A DNA stretch of 47,541 bases from Pseudaeromonas sp038247115 (GTDB taxonomy: Bacteria > Pseudomonadota > Gammaproteobacteria > Enterobacterales > Aeromonadaceae). Positions 31,280 through 39,980 of the stretch are shown here, piece after piece. The notes beneath the pieces were generated by a model. That model did not search any database and was not told the DNA's origin. It was given only the letters and a program-made list of their open reading frames with translations. The stretch lies in NCBI GenBank assembly GCA_038247115.1, contig JBBRVG010000022.1, forward strand, positions 1 through 47,541, written 5' to 3'. Numbering within the stretch: position 1 is the stretch's first letter; the number at the start of each line of letters is the position of its first letter. Position numbers and translations under genes: made by a program.

Positions 31280-32347
31280 CTAGATTTCATAGTCCGGATA
31301 GACCTGGGCCTGACGGGCCGAGAGGCGCACCGTTTGTCCGGGTTTGAGGAACTGCACCGCTTCCTTGGGCAGTTCGGCTTCAAATAGTGCCCCATTCAGA
31401 CCGCCATTACCACGCAACTCGACACGGATCCGTGAGCCCATCGGCAGCAGACGCTCCACGCTGGCACTGAGGCCGTCCCCGCTACCTTCTGGCGACAGCT
31501 CCAGTTCGTGGGGGCGCACATAGGCAACGGCGGCAGAGCCTTGCAGCAGATGGGCGGGAATATGGCCGCTGAGCGTCTGGTCGCCAATGCCCAAGCCCAG
31601 CTCGCTGACCCGGCCGTGGAACAGGTTGACGCTGCCGAGGAAGCGGTGCACGAAGGGCGTGGCCGGATGGTCGTAGACTTCGGCAGGCGTGCCAACTTGT
31701 TCCACGCGACCGGCGTTCATCAACACCACCCGATCGGCGACTTCCAGGGCCTCTTCCTGATCGTGAGTCACGAACAGACTGGTGACGTGCAGCTCATCAT
31801 GGAGATCCCGTAACCAGCGACGCAGCTCTTTACGCACCTGGGCATCCAGTGCGCCGAAGGGTTCATCCAGCAACAGGACCTTGGGCTGTACCGCCAGCGC
31901 CCGCGCCAGGGCAACCCGCTGACGCTGGCCGCCGGAGAGCTGGGTCGGGAAGCGGCTGGCAACATGGCCCAGCTGCACCAGATCCAGTAACTCTGTGACC
32001 CGGCGCTGGATCTCGGCCTCGCTCGGGCGAATTCGCCGTGCTTTGACTCGCAACCCGAAGGCCACGTTTTCGAACACCGTCATATGACGGAACAGGGCGT
32101 AGTGCTGGAACACGAAGCCGACATTACGCTCGCGGACATGGAGGTCGGAGGCATCCTCGCCCCGGATCACGATGCGGCCGCTATCGGCTTGCTCCAGACC
32201 GGCGATGATGCGCAGCAATGTGGTCTTGCCGCAGCCGGAGGGGCCCAGCAGGGCAACCAGTTCACCATCCTTGAAGTCGAGGTTGATGTTATCGAGCGCC
32301 GCATACTGATTGAAGTGCTTGTTGAGTTGTTGAACCTGGATACTCAT
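31280..32347 (-). CDS. cysA: Sulfate/thiosulfate ABC transporter ATPase
   Basis: A 355-residue ABC ATPase. Walker A GPSGCGKTT starts at residue 35, the signature LSGGQRQR near 138, Walker B LLLDEPFGALDA near 155-166, the switch histidine in FVTHDQEEAL. The C-terminal third is a TOBE-like domain typical of CysA. With CysT and CysW it drives uptake of sulfate and thiosulfate from binding proteins. Third gene of the cysT-cysW-cysA cluster, 30 bp after cysW. Confidence 0.96.
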   Translation of the reverse strand: MSIQVQQLNKHFNQYAALDNINLDFKDGELVALLGPSGCGKTTLLRIIAGLEQADSGRIVIRGEDASDLHVRERNVGFVFQHYALFRHMTVFENVAFGLRVKARRIRPSEAEIQRRVTELLDLVQLGHVASRFPTQLSGGQRQRVALARALAVQPKVLLLDEPFGALDAQVRKELRRWLRDLHDELHVTSLFVTHDQEEALEVADRVVLMNAGRVEQVGTPAEVYDHPATPFVHRFLGSVNLFHGRVSELGLGIGDQTLSGHIPAHLLQGSAAVAYVRPHELELSPEGSGDGLSASVERLLPMGSRIRVELRGNGGLNGALFEAELPKEAVQFLKPGQTVRLSARQAQVYPDYEI

Positions 32348-32377
32348 CTGTTCACCTTTCCATTCAATTCTTGGTCA

Positions 32378-33229
32378 TCAATCGCCAGAAGGGCCACGCA
32401 GGCGGGCCAGCAGGGTCTCACCCAACAGGGTTAAGATGCCGAACAGGGCCAGCAGGGTTGCCACGGCAAAGGCGGCACTGGTTTGATATTCGTTGTAGAG
32501 GATCTCGATATGCAGCGGCAGCGTGTTGGTCTGGCCGCGAATATGGCCGGAGACCACTGACACGGCGCCAAACTCACCCACGGCGCGGGCTGTGGAGAGC
32601 AGCAGACCATACATCAGGCTCCAGCGAATGCTGGGCAGTGTCACGCGCCAGAACATCTGCAAGCCGCTGGCTCCCAGCACCATGGCTGCTTCTTCCTCTT
32701 CACTGCCTCGCGCTTCCATCTGCGGCAACAACTCGCGGACCACAAACGGCAGTGTGATGAAGGTGGTGGCTAGAATGATGCCCGGTGTCGAGAAGATGAT
32801 CTTGATGTCGTGTTCGCTGAGCCAGGGGCCAAACCAGCCCCGACTGCCGAATAGCAGCACGAACATCAGACCGGCAACCACGGGCGATACCGAGAATGGC
32901 AAGTCGATCAGCGTGATCAGCAACTGGCGACCCGGGAAGCGGAAGCGGGCAATAGCCCAGGCGGCTGAAACCCCGAAGATCAGGTTCAGCGGCACAGACA
33001 GCAAGGTGACCAGAGCTGTCAGTCCTAGCGCTTTCAGGGCATCCGGCTCGCTGATGGCGGCAAAAAATACCGTCAGTCCCTGTTTGAATGCTTGCACAAA
33101 AATAGTGGCTAGCGGCAACAGCAGTAGTAATACAAACCAGCCGACTCCCAGGCCAATCAGCAGCCAACGTACCCAGCTCGGCTCGCGAGTCACTTGCTGT
33201 ATCGGGGTTACCGTAATCTTCTGACTCAT
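32378..33229 (-). CDS. cysW: Sulfate ABC transporter permease CysW
   Basis: A 283-residue inner-membrane permease with about six TM helices. The EAA-type loop that docks on the ATPase is around SEEEEAAMVLGASGLQMFWRV (about 180-200), followed by LSTARAVGEFGAVSVVSGHI, and HIRGQTNTLPLHIEILYNEY is CysW specific. Its ATG at 33229 overlaps the cysT stop by 4 bp (ATGA). The open frame runs on upstream but only this start matches the family. Confidence 0.95.
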   Translation of the reverse strand: MSQKITVTPIQQVTREPSWVRWLLIGLGVGWFVLLLLLPLATIFVQAFKQGLTVFFAAISEPDALKALGLTALVTLLSVPLNLIFGVSAAWAIARFRFPGRQLLITLIDLPFSVSPVVAGLMFVLLFGSRGWFGPWLSEHDIKIIFSTPGIILATTFITLPFVVRELLPQMEARGSEEEEAAMVLGASGLQMFWRVTLPSIRWSLMYGLLLSTARAVGEFGAVSVVSGHIRGQTNTLPLHIEILYNEYQTSAAFAVATLLALFGILTLLGETLLARLRGPSGD

Positions 33230-34065
33230 GCGCGGACTCCTCCGATACGCTGCCAGCTCCATGCCTGCAGTTTGTTAATCAGTAATAACAGGATGAACGA
33301 GAAGGCGAGCATCACCACGGCGATGGCCGAGGCTCCCGCATAGTCGTACTCCTCAAGGTGACTCATGATCATCAGGGGCGCGATTTCGGAGACCATGGGC
33401 AGGTTCCCGGCAATGAAGATCACAGAGCCGTACTCGCCGATGGCGCGGGCAAAGGCCAGTGCAAAACCGGTCAGCAGCGCAGGTACTAGCCCTGGCCAGA
33501 TGACGCGAACAAAGGTTTGCAGACGGTTAGCCCCAAGACTGGCGGCTGCCTCTTCCAGCTCGCGCTCACTCTCCTTGAGCACGGGTTGCAGGGTGCGAAC
33601 CACAAATGGCAAACCGATGAAGGTCAGGGCGATGACGATGCCGATGGGGTTGTAGGCCAACTCTATACCCCAGGGTGCCAGCAATTTACCGATCCAGCCG
33701 TTGTTGGCAAAGATGGCGCACAGGGCGATCCCGGAGACGGCGGTGGGCATGGCAAAGGGCAGATCTATGAGTGCATCGATGAGCCGTCGGCCAGGGAATT
33801 CGTAGCGCACCAGGATCCAGGCCAGGATCAGACCGAACAGGCTGTTGATCAGCGCGGCGATCAGCGAGGCGAAAAAGCTGAGCTTGAATGAGGCGACGAC
33901 TCTGGGTTCGCTGACGACTTGCCAGAACTCGGCCGCACTCAGATGAGTAACGCTGTATAGCACCAGTGCCGAGATCGGCAGCAACACCATCAGCCCCAGA
34001 TAGAGCAGGGTGAACCCCAGTGTCGGCCCGAAGCCCGGAAGCACAGAGTAGGAACGAAATCGCAT
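33226..34065 (-). CDS. cysT: Sulfate ABC transporter permease CysT (CysU)
   Basis: A 279-residue permease, about six TM helices: N-terminal FGPTLGFTLLYLGLMVLLP, conserved LPFAMPTAVSGIAL, EAA loop SERELEEAAASLGANRLQTF and FARAIGEYGSVIFIAGN. It forms the channel with CysW. ATG 34065 has AAGGG 6 nt upstream; the earlier in-frame ATG 34089 has no site. First gene of the cysT-cysW-cysA cluster; its promoter should lie in the 238-bp region upstream, which contains AT-rich sequence but no hexamers I can assign with confidence. Confidence 0.94.
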   Translation of the reverse strand: MRFRSYSVLPGFGPTLGFTLLYLGLMVLLPISALVLYSVTHLSAAEFWQVVSEPRVVASFKLSFFASLIAALINSLFGLILAWILVRYEFPGRRLIDALIDLPFAMPTAVSGIALCAIFANNGWIGKLLAPWGIELAYNPIGIVIALTFIGLPFVVRTLQPVLKESERELEEAAASLGANRLQTFVRVIWPGLVPALLTGFALAFARAIGEYGSVIFIAGNLPMVSEIAPLMIMSHLEEYDYAGASAIAVVMLAFSFILLLLINKLQAWSWQRIGGVRA

Positions 34066-34249
34066 AACCAACCCTTTTCTAATAAACAAAAAGCAATAGA
34101 TTCGATGATTGTGCGCATTCCTCGGGAAAGCGACAAATAAGTTAAAGCTCTTTCTTATGCCAATTTTTTGCTAAGCCATTTTGACATGCCACGATTGGCC
34201 ATGAAATGTCGGGATATCTGAGTCATCGCAAGTGACAGGATCCAAGAGG

Positions 34250-34275
34250 CGGGCATCCGGTTGCATGGATGCCCG
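34250..34275 (-). terminator. Hairpin downstream of the RBBP9-like gene
   Basis: CGGGCATCC and GGATGCCCG pair around an 8-nt loop, 29 bp past the hydrolase stop. Good stem but no T tract; it may separate the hydrolase from the cysT promoter. Confidence 0.45.
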
Positions 34276-34303
34276 TCGACTCGGGATAGCCGCATGTTAC
34301 AAC

Positions 34304-34861
34304 TCAGGCTATCAGCTGGAGTGGCGAGGAAGAGGCGGTATCAAAGTGATGCTGCTGCAACAGCTCAGCCAGCAACTGCTGACCCGCAGGCCAAGAGCCG
34401 TGACCCGATTCGGCATTGATATGCCCGGCGGCTCCAGCATCGTGCAGGTCGAGTTGCCAGCGATCACTCCAATAACGGGCGCGTTGTCCGCTCATCCAGG
34501 GATCATTCTGACTGGCGACCAGCACACCCGGAACCGGAGGCGGAAGCGGCAGATCCCGATCGGCAATCGCAAAATGGGCCGGATCTGCGGGTGCAACCAG
34601 AAATAGGGTGGCCACCTTCTCCGGGTGGCGTGCGGCGGCGGCAATACTGGCTAGCGACCCGAAGGAGTGAGCGACCAGATGCAGCGGTTCATCACTGGCG
34701 ACCAGCAGGTCGGCAACCCGCTGACTCCAGGTGGCCAGATCGGCACGCTCCCAAGTCTGACCGGTCACCCGTAACCAGTGAGGGTACTGCTGGTGCCACA
34801 GGCTTTGCCAATGTTGGGGGCCGCTGTTGTGCAGGCCTGGAACGATCAGAATATTGCTCAT
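34304..34861 (-). CDS. RBBP9/YdeN-like serine hydrolase
   Basis: A 185-residue alpha/beta hydrolase of the RBBP9/YdeN family. Family features: MSNILIVPGLHNSGPQHWQS at the N-terminus, nucleophile elbow HSFGS (Ser in LVAHSFGSLAS, about residue 66), Asp in QNDPWM (about 119), and the catalytic His in AESGHGSWP (about 154). All three triad residues are present. Physiological substrates are unknown. It lies between sbp and cysTWA on the same strand, an uncommon position; the sbp terminator ahead of it suggests its own promoter or low read-through. Confidence 0.85.
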   Translation of the reverse strand: MSNILIVPGLHNSGPQHWQSLWHQQYPHWLRVTGQTWERADLATWSQRVADLLVASDEPLHLVAHSFGSLASIAAAARHPEKVATLFLVAPADPAHFAIADRDLPLPPPVPGVLVASQNDPWMSGQRARYWSDRWQLDLHDAGAAGHINAESGHGSWPAGQQLLAELLQQHHFDTASSSPLQLIA

Positions 34862-34885
34862 AGGCGATGGCTCATGTTCAGTCAG

Positions 34886-34911
34886 TAAAACGGCCCGCTG
34901 CTGCGGGCCGT
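34886..34911 (-). terminator. Terminator of sbp
   Basis: ACGGCCCGC and GCGGGCCGT pair around a 4-nt loop; on the minus strand the stem is followed by TTTT. Confidence 0.85.
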
Positions 34912-34918
34912 ATTGGCT

Positions 34919-35920
34919 TTAGCGACCAGGTTGGTAAATCTGGTCAAACAGACCGCCGCGAGCAAAGTGTTTCTTCTGGGCTTTATTCCAATCGCCTTCC
35001 AACTCCTTGACGGTAAACAGCTTAAGTTGTGAGAACTGGTGGCTGTATTGGGCGGCGATGGCTGGATTGGTTGGTCGATAGAAGTGTTTGGCGGCTATGG
35101 TCTGGCCTTCATCGGAATAGAGATGCTCCAGATACGCAGTGGCGACAACCGTTGTGCCATGTTTCTTGGCGACCTTATCGACCACCGCAACCGGAGGTTC
35201 AGCCAGAATCGAGATCGAGGGGGTTACCAGTTCAAACTCTCCCTGGCTCTCGGGCTGATTCAACACCAGATAGGCTTCATTTTCCCACGCCAGCAGCACA
35301 TCACCCAGACCGCGTTCGACAAAGCTGGTGGTGGCGCCTCGGGCTCCCGAGTCTAGGACCTTGACGTGTTGGTAGAGTTTGCTGACGTAAGCTTTGGCAC
35401 CCTCTTCGCTGCCACTCTGTTTCAGGGCGTAGCCCCAGGCTGCCAGATAGTTCCAGCGTGCGCCGCCTGAGGTTTTCGGGTTCGGGGTTATGATGGAGAC
35501 ATCATCACGGGTCAGATCGCCCCAATCCTTGATCTGCTTGGGGTTGCCCTTGCGCACCAGAAATACCACGGTGGAGGTAAAGGGAGCTGCGTTGTTGGCC
35601 AGACGTTGTTGCCAGTCATCGGCAATCAATCCGGTCTGGGCAATGGCATTGACATCATAGGCCAACGCCAACGACACCACATCGGCTTCCAGACCATCGG
35701 CTACGGCGCGAGCCTGCTTGCCAGAGCCGCCATGAGACTGGCTGACCACCACATCATCGCCACTCTTGGCTTTCCAGAATGCGGCAAAGGCACTGTTGTA
35801 TTCCTGATACAACTCGCGGGTCGGATCATAGGAGACGTGTAACAACTCCACTTCGGCGGCTTGGACCGAGCCCAGGCTCAGGGTGGCCAGCAGGCTCAGT
35901 GTGGTCAGGGAATGTTTCAT
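34919..35920 (-). CDS. sbp: Sulfate-binding protein
   Basis: A 333-residue periplasmic binding protein. Signal peptide about 1-21 (cleavage near VQA/AEV). Sulfate-site blocks: LLHVSYDPTRELYQEYN, SHGGSGKQARAV, PNPKTSGGARWNYLAAWGYA, LDSGARGATTSFVERGLGDV and SILAEPPVAVVDKV. The wording is closer to Sbp than to CysP (thiosulfate-binding). It delivers sulfate to the CysTWA permease, although it lies one gene away. Length is normal. Confidence 0.94.
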   Translation of the reverse strand: MKHSLTTLSLLATLSLGSVQAAEVELLHVSYDPTRELYQEYNSAFAAFWKAKSGDDVVVSQSHGGSGKQARAVADGLEADVVSLALAYDVNAIAQTGLIADDWQQRLANNAAPFTSTVVFLVRKGNPKQIKDWGDLTRDDVSIITPNPKTSGGARWNYLAAWGYALKQSGSEEGAKAYVSKLYQHVKVLDSGARGATTSFVERGLGDVLLAWENEAYLVLNQPESQGEFELVTPSISILAEPPVAVVDKVAKKHGTTVVATAYLEHLYSDEGQTIAAKHFYRPTNPAIAAQYSHQFSQLKLFTVKELEGDWNKAQKKHFARGGLFDQIYQPGR

Positions 35921-36068
35921 AGTGCGGCTCCTTAATCGTTGATGTGGTCAGCATGCCCCAGCTCTATAGTCACCAGAACCAATAAAAAGCGCTTTGTTTA
36001 TCTCATTAATGCATATGGCGGACATCCAGGGGTTCAGATGCTGCTCGCGATGGACATCGGTGATGTAT

Positions 36069-37010
36069 TTATCGCTCAGCATCGGTGAACGGCAGCAGAC
36101 TGGCGGCACCATGTTGCAAGATGGCTTGACTGATTTGCCAATGGATACCTCGCTCCAGTACCCAGCGATGCCAGTAGAGATCCCGGTACAGGGGCGGTGC
36201 AGGCAATGGGATTAACGCGCCTGCGGCCAATTCCCGTTCGATCTGCAGGCGCGGGATCAGGCAATAGGCGGCACCGGCACAGGCCAGCGCGATGAAGGCC
36301 TCGGACGAGCGCACGGTATGGCAGGGATAACTGCCCGCATGCAGGGCGAAATATTCGCTCATGTAGCTGATGTGCATGTCATCGCGCTGATCGAAAGCGA
36401 CGCCGGGAGCCTGATGCAGACTCTCTAGCGTCAATCCTTCGCCAAAATACTGATGGTTGAAGGCCGGGGAACAGACCAGCAAGTACTCCATGCGGCCGAG
36501 TGGCGAGGCGTGACAACCGGGCAGGGCGCGAGGTTGGGTGCTCACGGCGGCAAAGGCTTCGCCCTGGCGTAAGCGCTCCAACGTCCGGGTTTCATCCTCG
36601 ATCAGCAGATTCAGCTCTATGGGGTGTTGGGTGAGCAGTGGCGCCAAGGCGGGTAGAAACCAAGTAGCCAGACTATCGGCGTTGACCGCCATGCTGACCT
36701 TCAGTGGCTGCAGGGGGGCATCCAGTAGCAGACTGGGCAGCAACTCCCGCTCCAACTGACTGACCTGACGATAGTGCCCCAGCAATTGCTGGCCCAATTC
36801 GGTGGGAACCGGCGGTGAGGTGCGGATCAACAGCGGTTGCGCCACGCTCTGCTCCAGCAACTTGATGCGTTGGGATATTGCCGACTGAGTCAGGTTGAGG
36901 CGACGAGCGGCTCGTTCAAAATTTTGGTCCTGCACCACCACATCCAGCGCCTGCAGCTGTTTGTAGTCGAGGGGAAGTAAGCGGGATAGATTCACAGGAT
37001 CCGGCTTCAT
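36069..37010 (-). CDS. argP: LysR regulator ArgP
   Basis: A 313-residue LysR regulator of the ArgP/IciA family, which activates argO in response to arginine and is blocked by lysine in E. coli. The N-terminal HTH has LDYKQLQALDVVVQDQNFERAA and LNLTQSAISQRIKLLE. The substrate domain shows NADSLATWFLPAL, typical of ArgP. AGGA lies 6 nt upstream of ATG 37010. It is divergent from argO over a 100-bp region with a perfect palindrome, the classical LysR arrangement. Confidence 0.9.
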   Translation of the reverse strand: MKPDPVNLSRLLPLDYKQLQALDVVVQDQNFERAARRLNLTQSAISQRIKLLEQSVAQPLLIRTSPPVPTELGQQLLGHYRQVSQLERELLPSLLLDAPLQPLKVSMAVNADSLATWFLPALAPLLTQHPIELNLLIEDETRTLERLRQGEAFAAVSTQPRALPGCHASPLGRMEYLLVCSPAFNHQYFGEGLTLESLHQAPGVAFDQRDDMHISYMSEYFALHAGSYPCHTVRSSEAFIALACAGAAYCLIPRLQIERELAAGALIPLPAPPLYRDLYWHRWVLERGIHWQISQAILQHGAASLLPFTDAER

Positions 37011-37030
37011 CGATATTCCTAATCATCAAT

Positions 37031-37047
37031 TAAAACTATTAGTTTTA
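37031..37047. promoter_or_regulatory. 17-bp palindrome between argP and argO
   Basis: TAAAACTATTAGTTTTA, 8-bp perfect arms around one T. This is a dyad with a T-N11-A LysR half-site pattern, placed between the divergent argP and argO genes, so it is a good candidate for the ArgP operator. Confidence 0.7.
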
Positions 37048-37110
37048 CTGAATATAGCGTGACTCCTATGCTGGCGCCACTTCGGATGAATAGCGTGTTG
37101 GAGAGTTGAG

Positions 37111-37728
37111 ATGTTAATGCCAATGGTACAAGGCTTCATGGTGGGCGCGAGTCTCATCATGCCGATCGGGGTGCAGAATGCTTATGTCTTGAGTCGAGGG
37201 ATCCGTCGCCAGCACCACCTGCTGGTGGCTAGCCTCTGCCTGTTCTGCGATCTGATCCTGATCCTGATAGGGGTGTTCGGCGGCGGACGCTGGCTGGGTA
37301 GTATGCCTTGGTTACAGGCCGGGTTGACGTGGGGTGGGGTGGCCTTCTTGCTGGTCTACGGCGGCCGCTCTTTGGTTGCTGCCTGGCGCGGTGAGGTGCG
37401 TTCACTACAGGCGGAGTCGGGTCCGGAAAAGCGGTTGGCGATCATCGTCACTACCCTGGCGGTGACGCTACTGAACCCTCATGTCTATCTGGATACCGTG
37501 ATGATCCTCGGTTCAGTGGCCGCACAACTGGCTCATCAGGAACAATCGGGTTTTGCACTGGGTGCCGTGCTGGCCTCCACCGTCTGGTTTTATGGCTTGG
37601 CGTTATTGGCGGCCCGGTTATCTCCCTGGCTGGCCCGGCCCGCGGTGCAGCGAGGTATTGATGGCCTGATTGGTTTGTTGATGTGGAGCGTCGCCACTCT
37701 GCTGATAGTACAAACCTTGATGAGTTAA
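37111..37728 (+). CDS. argO: Arginine exporter ArgO (LysE family)
   Basis: A 205-residue inner-membrane exporter with about six TM helices. N-terminal GFMVGASLIMPIGVQNAYVLSRGI is the LysE/ArgO signature, followed by LCDLILILIGVFGGG and AVTLLNPHVYLDTVMILGSV. In E. coli ArgO exports arginine (and canavanine) and is activated by ArgP. GGAGAG precedes ATG 37111. It faces argP across the palindrome, strongly supporting both assignments. Confidence 0.93.
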   Translation: MLMPMVQGFMVGASLIMPIGVQNAYVLSRGIRRQHHLLVASLCLFCDLILILIGVFGGGRWLGSMPWLQAGLTWGGVAFLLVYGGRSLVAAWRGEVRSLQAESGPEKRLAIIVTTLAVTLLNPHVYLDTVMILGSVAAQLAHQEQSGFALGAVLASTVWFYGLALLAARLSPWLARPAVQRGIDGLIGLLMWSVATLLIVQTLMS

Positions 37729-37746
37729 TTTTTTGCTAATGAGCGG

Positions 37747-37775
37747 TTGAAAAACGTACAAATCGGACCCAAATT
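37747..37775 (+). promoter_or_regulatory. Possible heat-shock (sigma-32-like) promoter of the hsp20 gene
   Basis: A GTTGAAA element (TTGAAA at 37747-37752) and CCCAAATT (37768-37775), 15 bp apart, fit a relaxed sigma-32 promoter (CTTGAAA...CCCCAT-T) about 43 bp upstream of the heat-shock gene. Spacing and gene type support it; the match of the -10 is imperfect. Confidence 0.4.
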
Positions 37776-37817
37776 CAGATCGACGGTTCATGTTTCCTAT
37801 CAATGAAGGAGGTATGT

Positions 37818-38249
37818 ATGAAGATCGAGAAATGGAATCCCTTCCGGGAGTTCGATGATTGGTTTCGTGATTACCACAGAGGCATGTTGCCCCGTCGGGG
37901 GGACTATGAGCAAGGTTCCGATCGCGATTGGTTGCCTGCCGTCGATATCTTGGAAAATAGCACTGAGTACCAATTAAAGGTTGAGATCCCCGAGATCCAG
38001 AAAGAGGATATTAAATTGACCGTCAATGGCGGTGTTTTGATGATCAGCGGGGAACGGCGTCAGGAAAATAAAGACGATAAATTGCATCGTATTGAGCGTT
38101 TCTATGGCCGTTTTAGCCGCAGTTTCAACCTGCCGGATGATGTGAAACCGGAGAACATCAGTGGCGAGTTTCGTGATGGCATGCTGTATGTCCACATGAC
38201 TAAGTCAACCCCAACAGGCGGACAGCCTCTGGAGATTGAAATCAAATAA
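37818..38249 (+). CDS. Small heat-shock protein (Hsp20/alpha-crystallin)
   Basis: A 143-residue small heat-shock chaperone. An N-terminal region (WNPFREFDDWF) is followed by the alpha-crystallin domain (about 40-130): WLPAVDILENSTEYQLKVEI, LTVNGGVLMISGERR, FYGRFSRSFNLPDDV and GEFRDGMLYVHM. The IxI motif near the end is IEIEIK-like (EIEIK). It keeps unfolding proteins soluble for DnaK/ClpB. ATG 37818 lies 5 nt after GGAGG; the ATG at 37803 overlaps the ribosome site and is less likely. Monocistronic. Confidence 0.94.
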   Translation: MKIEKWNPFREFDDWFRDYHRGMLPRRGDYEQGSDRDWLPAVDILENSTEYQLKVEIPEIQKEDIKLTVNGGVLMISGERRQENKDDKLHRIERFYGRFSRSFNLPDDVKPENISGEFRDGMLYVHMTKSTPTGGQPLEIEIK

Positions 38250-38277
38250 CCTGTGCTCATCAAGTGCAGGATAAACA

Positions 38278-38300
38278 CGAGGGGGCGCAAGGCCCCCTCG
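38278..38300. terminator. Terminator between the hsp20 and metY genes
   Basis: CGAGGGGGC and GCCCCCTCG pair around GCAAG; convergent genes lie on both sides. T tracts are short, but the stem is very strong. Confidence 0.75.
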
Positions 38301-38319
38301 GTATTGATATGACCGGATG

Positions 38320-39588
38320 TTAGGCGTTCAGCGCCTGTTCCAAATCGGCCAACAGATCCTCGATTGCTTCAATGCCCACCGACAGACGGATCATCTCCGG
38401 TTTGACCCCCGCCTTGGCCTGTTCGACTTCGGTCATCTGACGGTGCGTGGTCGAGGCCGGATGGCAAGCCAGTGACTTGGCATCGCCGATATTCACCAGA
38501 CGTTTGAAGATCTGCAGGGCATCATAAAAACGGACTCCTGCTTCGTAGCCCGCTTTCAGACCAAAGGAGAGGATGGCCGACGGTTTGCCACCCATGTACT
38601 TCTGTGCCAGGGCATGATGAGGATGATCAGGCAGACCTGCATAGCTGACCCAGGCCACTTGCGGATGATCCTGCAGGTAGTGAGCCACCTTCAGCGCGTT
38701 TTCGACGTGGCGCTCCATACGTAGAGCCAGAGTTTCCAGCCCTTGCAGCAACAAAAAAGCATTCATGGGGGAGAGTGCCGAGCCGGTATTGCGCAGTGGC
38801 ACTGTGCGGGCGCGGGCGATAAAGGCGGCCGGACCAAAGGTGTCGGTGTAGACCACACCGTGGTAGGAGGGTTCCGGTTGGTTGAAAACCGGGAAGCGAT
38901 CCTTGTGTTCGGCCCAAGGGAATGTGCCAGAGTCGACAATGACACCGCCCAGCGAGTTGCCATGGCCGCCTACATATTTGGTGATGGAATGCACCACTAT
39001 ATCGGCGCCAAAGGCGATGGGTTTGCACAGGATCGGGGTCGCCACCGTGTTGTCGATGACCAAGGGCACGCCCTGGGCATGGGCGACATCGGCTAATGCT
39101 GCGATATCGATGATATTCCCGGCCGGATTGCCGATACTCTCGGCATACACCGCCTTGGTCTTGCCATCGATTAGTTTGGCAATGGCGGCGGGAGAGTCGT
39201 CTGCCGCGAAGCGTACTTCGATACCCAGGCTTGGCAGCATATGGGCAAACAGCGTGTAGGTACCGCCATACAGTTGCGGGGTCGAGACAATATTGTCTCC
39301 CGCTTGGGCCAGGGTCAGGATCGCATAGTGAATGGCCGCGCTACCCGCCGAGACCACCAGACCGGCGATGCCACCTTCCAGCGCTGCGAGCCGTTGCTCG
39401 AGCACGTCATTGGTGGGATTCATGATGCGCGTATAGATGTTGCCAGGCACCGCCAGATTGAACAGATCGGCTCCATGCTGGGCATTATCAAACTCATAGG
39501 CCACGGTTTGATAAATCGGTACCGCCACCGCCTTGGTGGTCGGATCGTTCTGAAAACCGTGGTGCAGGGCCAGCGTTGCATCTTTCAT
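38320..39588 (-). CDS. metY: O-acetylhomoserine sulfhydrylase (MetY)
   Basis: A 422-residue PLP enzyme of the Cys/Met metabolism family that makes homocysteine from O-acetylhomoserine and sulfide. Blocks: QTVAYEFDN, NIYTRIMNPTNDVLEQRLAALEGG, SAGSAAI, and the PLP-binding lysine K204 in SITKYVGGHGNS. The C-terminal KRLVNIGDAKSLACHPASTTH and LSVGIE are typical. ATG 39588 (MKDATLALHHG) has AAGGA 6 nt upstream; an ATG 18 bp earlier does not. The genes for sulfate uptake nearby supply the sulfide route. Distinguished from MetB/MetZ by length and GHGNSLGG. Confidence 0.93.
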   Translation of the reverse strand: MKDATLALHHGFQNDPTTKAVAVPIYQTVAYEFDNAQHGADLFNLAVPGNIYTRIMNPTNDVLEQRLAALEGGIAGLVVSAGSAAIHYAILTLAQAGDNIVSTPQLYGGTYTLFAHMLPSLGIEVRFAADDSPAAIAKLIDGKTKAVYAESIGNPAGNIIDIAALADVAHAQGVPLVIDNTVATPILCKPIAFGADIVVHSITKYVGGHGNSLGGVIVDSGTFPWAEHKDRFPVFNQPEPSYHGVVYTDTFGPAAFIARARTVPLRNTGSALSPMNAFLLLQGLETLALRMERHVENALKVAHYLQDHPQVAWVSYAGLPDHPHHALAQKYMGGKPSAILSFGLKAGYEAGVRFYDALQIFKRLVNIGDAKSLACHPASTTHRQMTEVEQAKAGVKPEMIRLSVGIEAIEDLLADLEQALNA

Positions 39589-39980
39589 GAAAGCATCCTT
39601 GTTCACTGTCTGATTTTTCGTCTTGGGTGATGAATCTAGAGCCTGGCGGTCGGGATGTAAAGCGCAGGACTCATGCCTTTTCTTCGTGAGTTATTGTCAT
39701 TTATGAGAAAGCGGCTCCGGTTCTCTCGACTCTATCCCTGCGCCAATTATTGCGGATGGAAAGCAACCATTACTCGCCCCGTAAGCGTGATGGTGGGAAT
39801 CAGCCAGCACTGAAGGGTGTAAATGGCGCCTTGATGGCTCGACAAAGAAAGCGATACCAATCGCAGGAATGGAAAAAGGCCGCGGTTTCTGCCGTTTTGT
39901 GCCTATGGGGGGATGCTGTGAGCTGGGTAAGATGGTCTCACGCGATCAGTTGATGATTTGGCTTCGATAAGGATTAGGCA
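39589..39980. other. Intergenic region between metY and the amylase gene
   Basis: A 392-bp divergent region upstream of both metY and the amylase gene. It should hold both promoters. Nothing in it matches a MetJ box, a CRP site or a SAM riboswitch that I can recognise. A 67-codon open frame (39750-39953) has no ribosome site and odd composition; I do not call it a gene. The amylase ribosome site AAGGA is at 39969-39973. Confidence 0.5.

Noticed and set aside
39750..39953. 67-codon frame in front of the amylase gene
   Set aside because: No ribosome site and unusual basic composition; likely non-coding promoter region.
39607..39980. MetJ box, CRP site or riboswitch upstream of metY/amylase
   Set aside because: Read on both strands; GTGAG/CTCAC-like pieces occur at wrong spacing and no riboswitch fold was recognisable.
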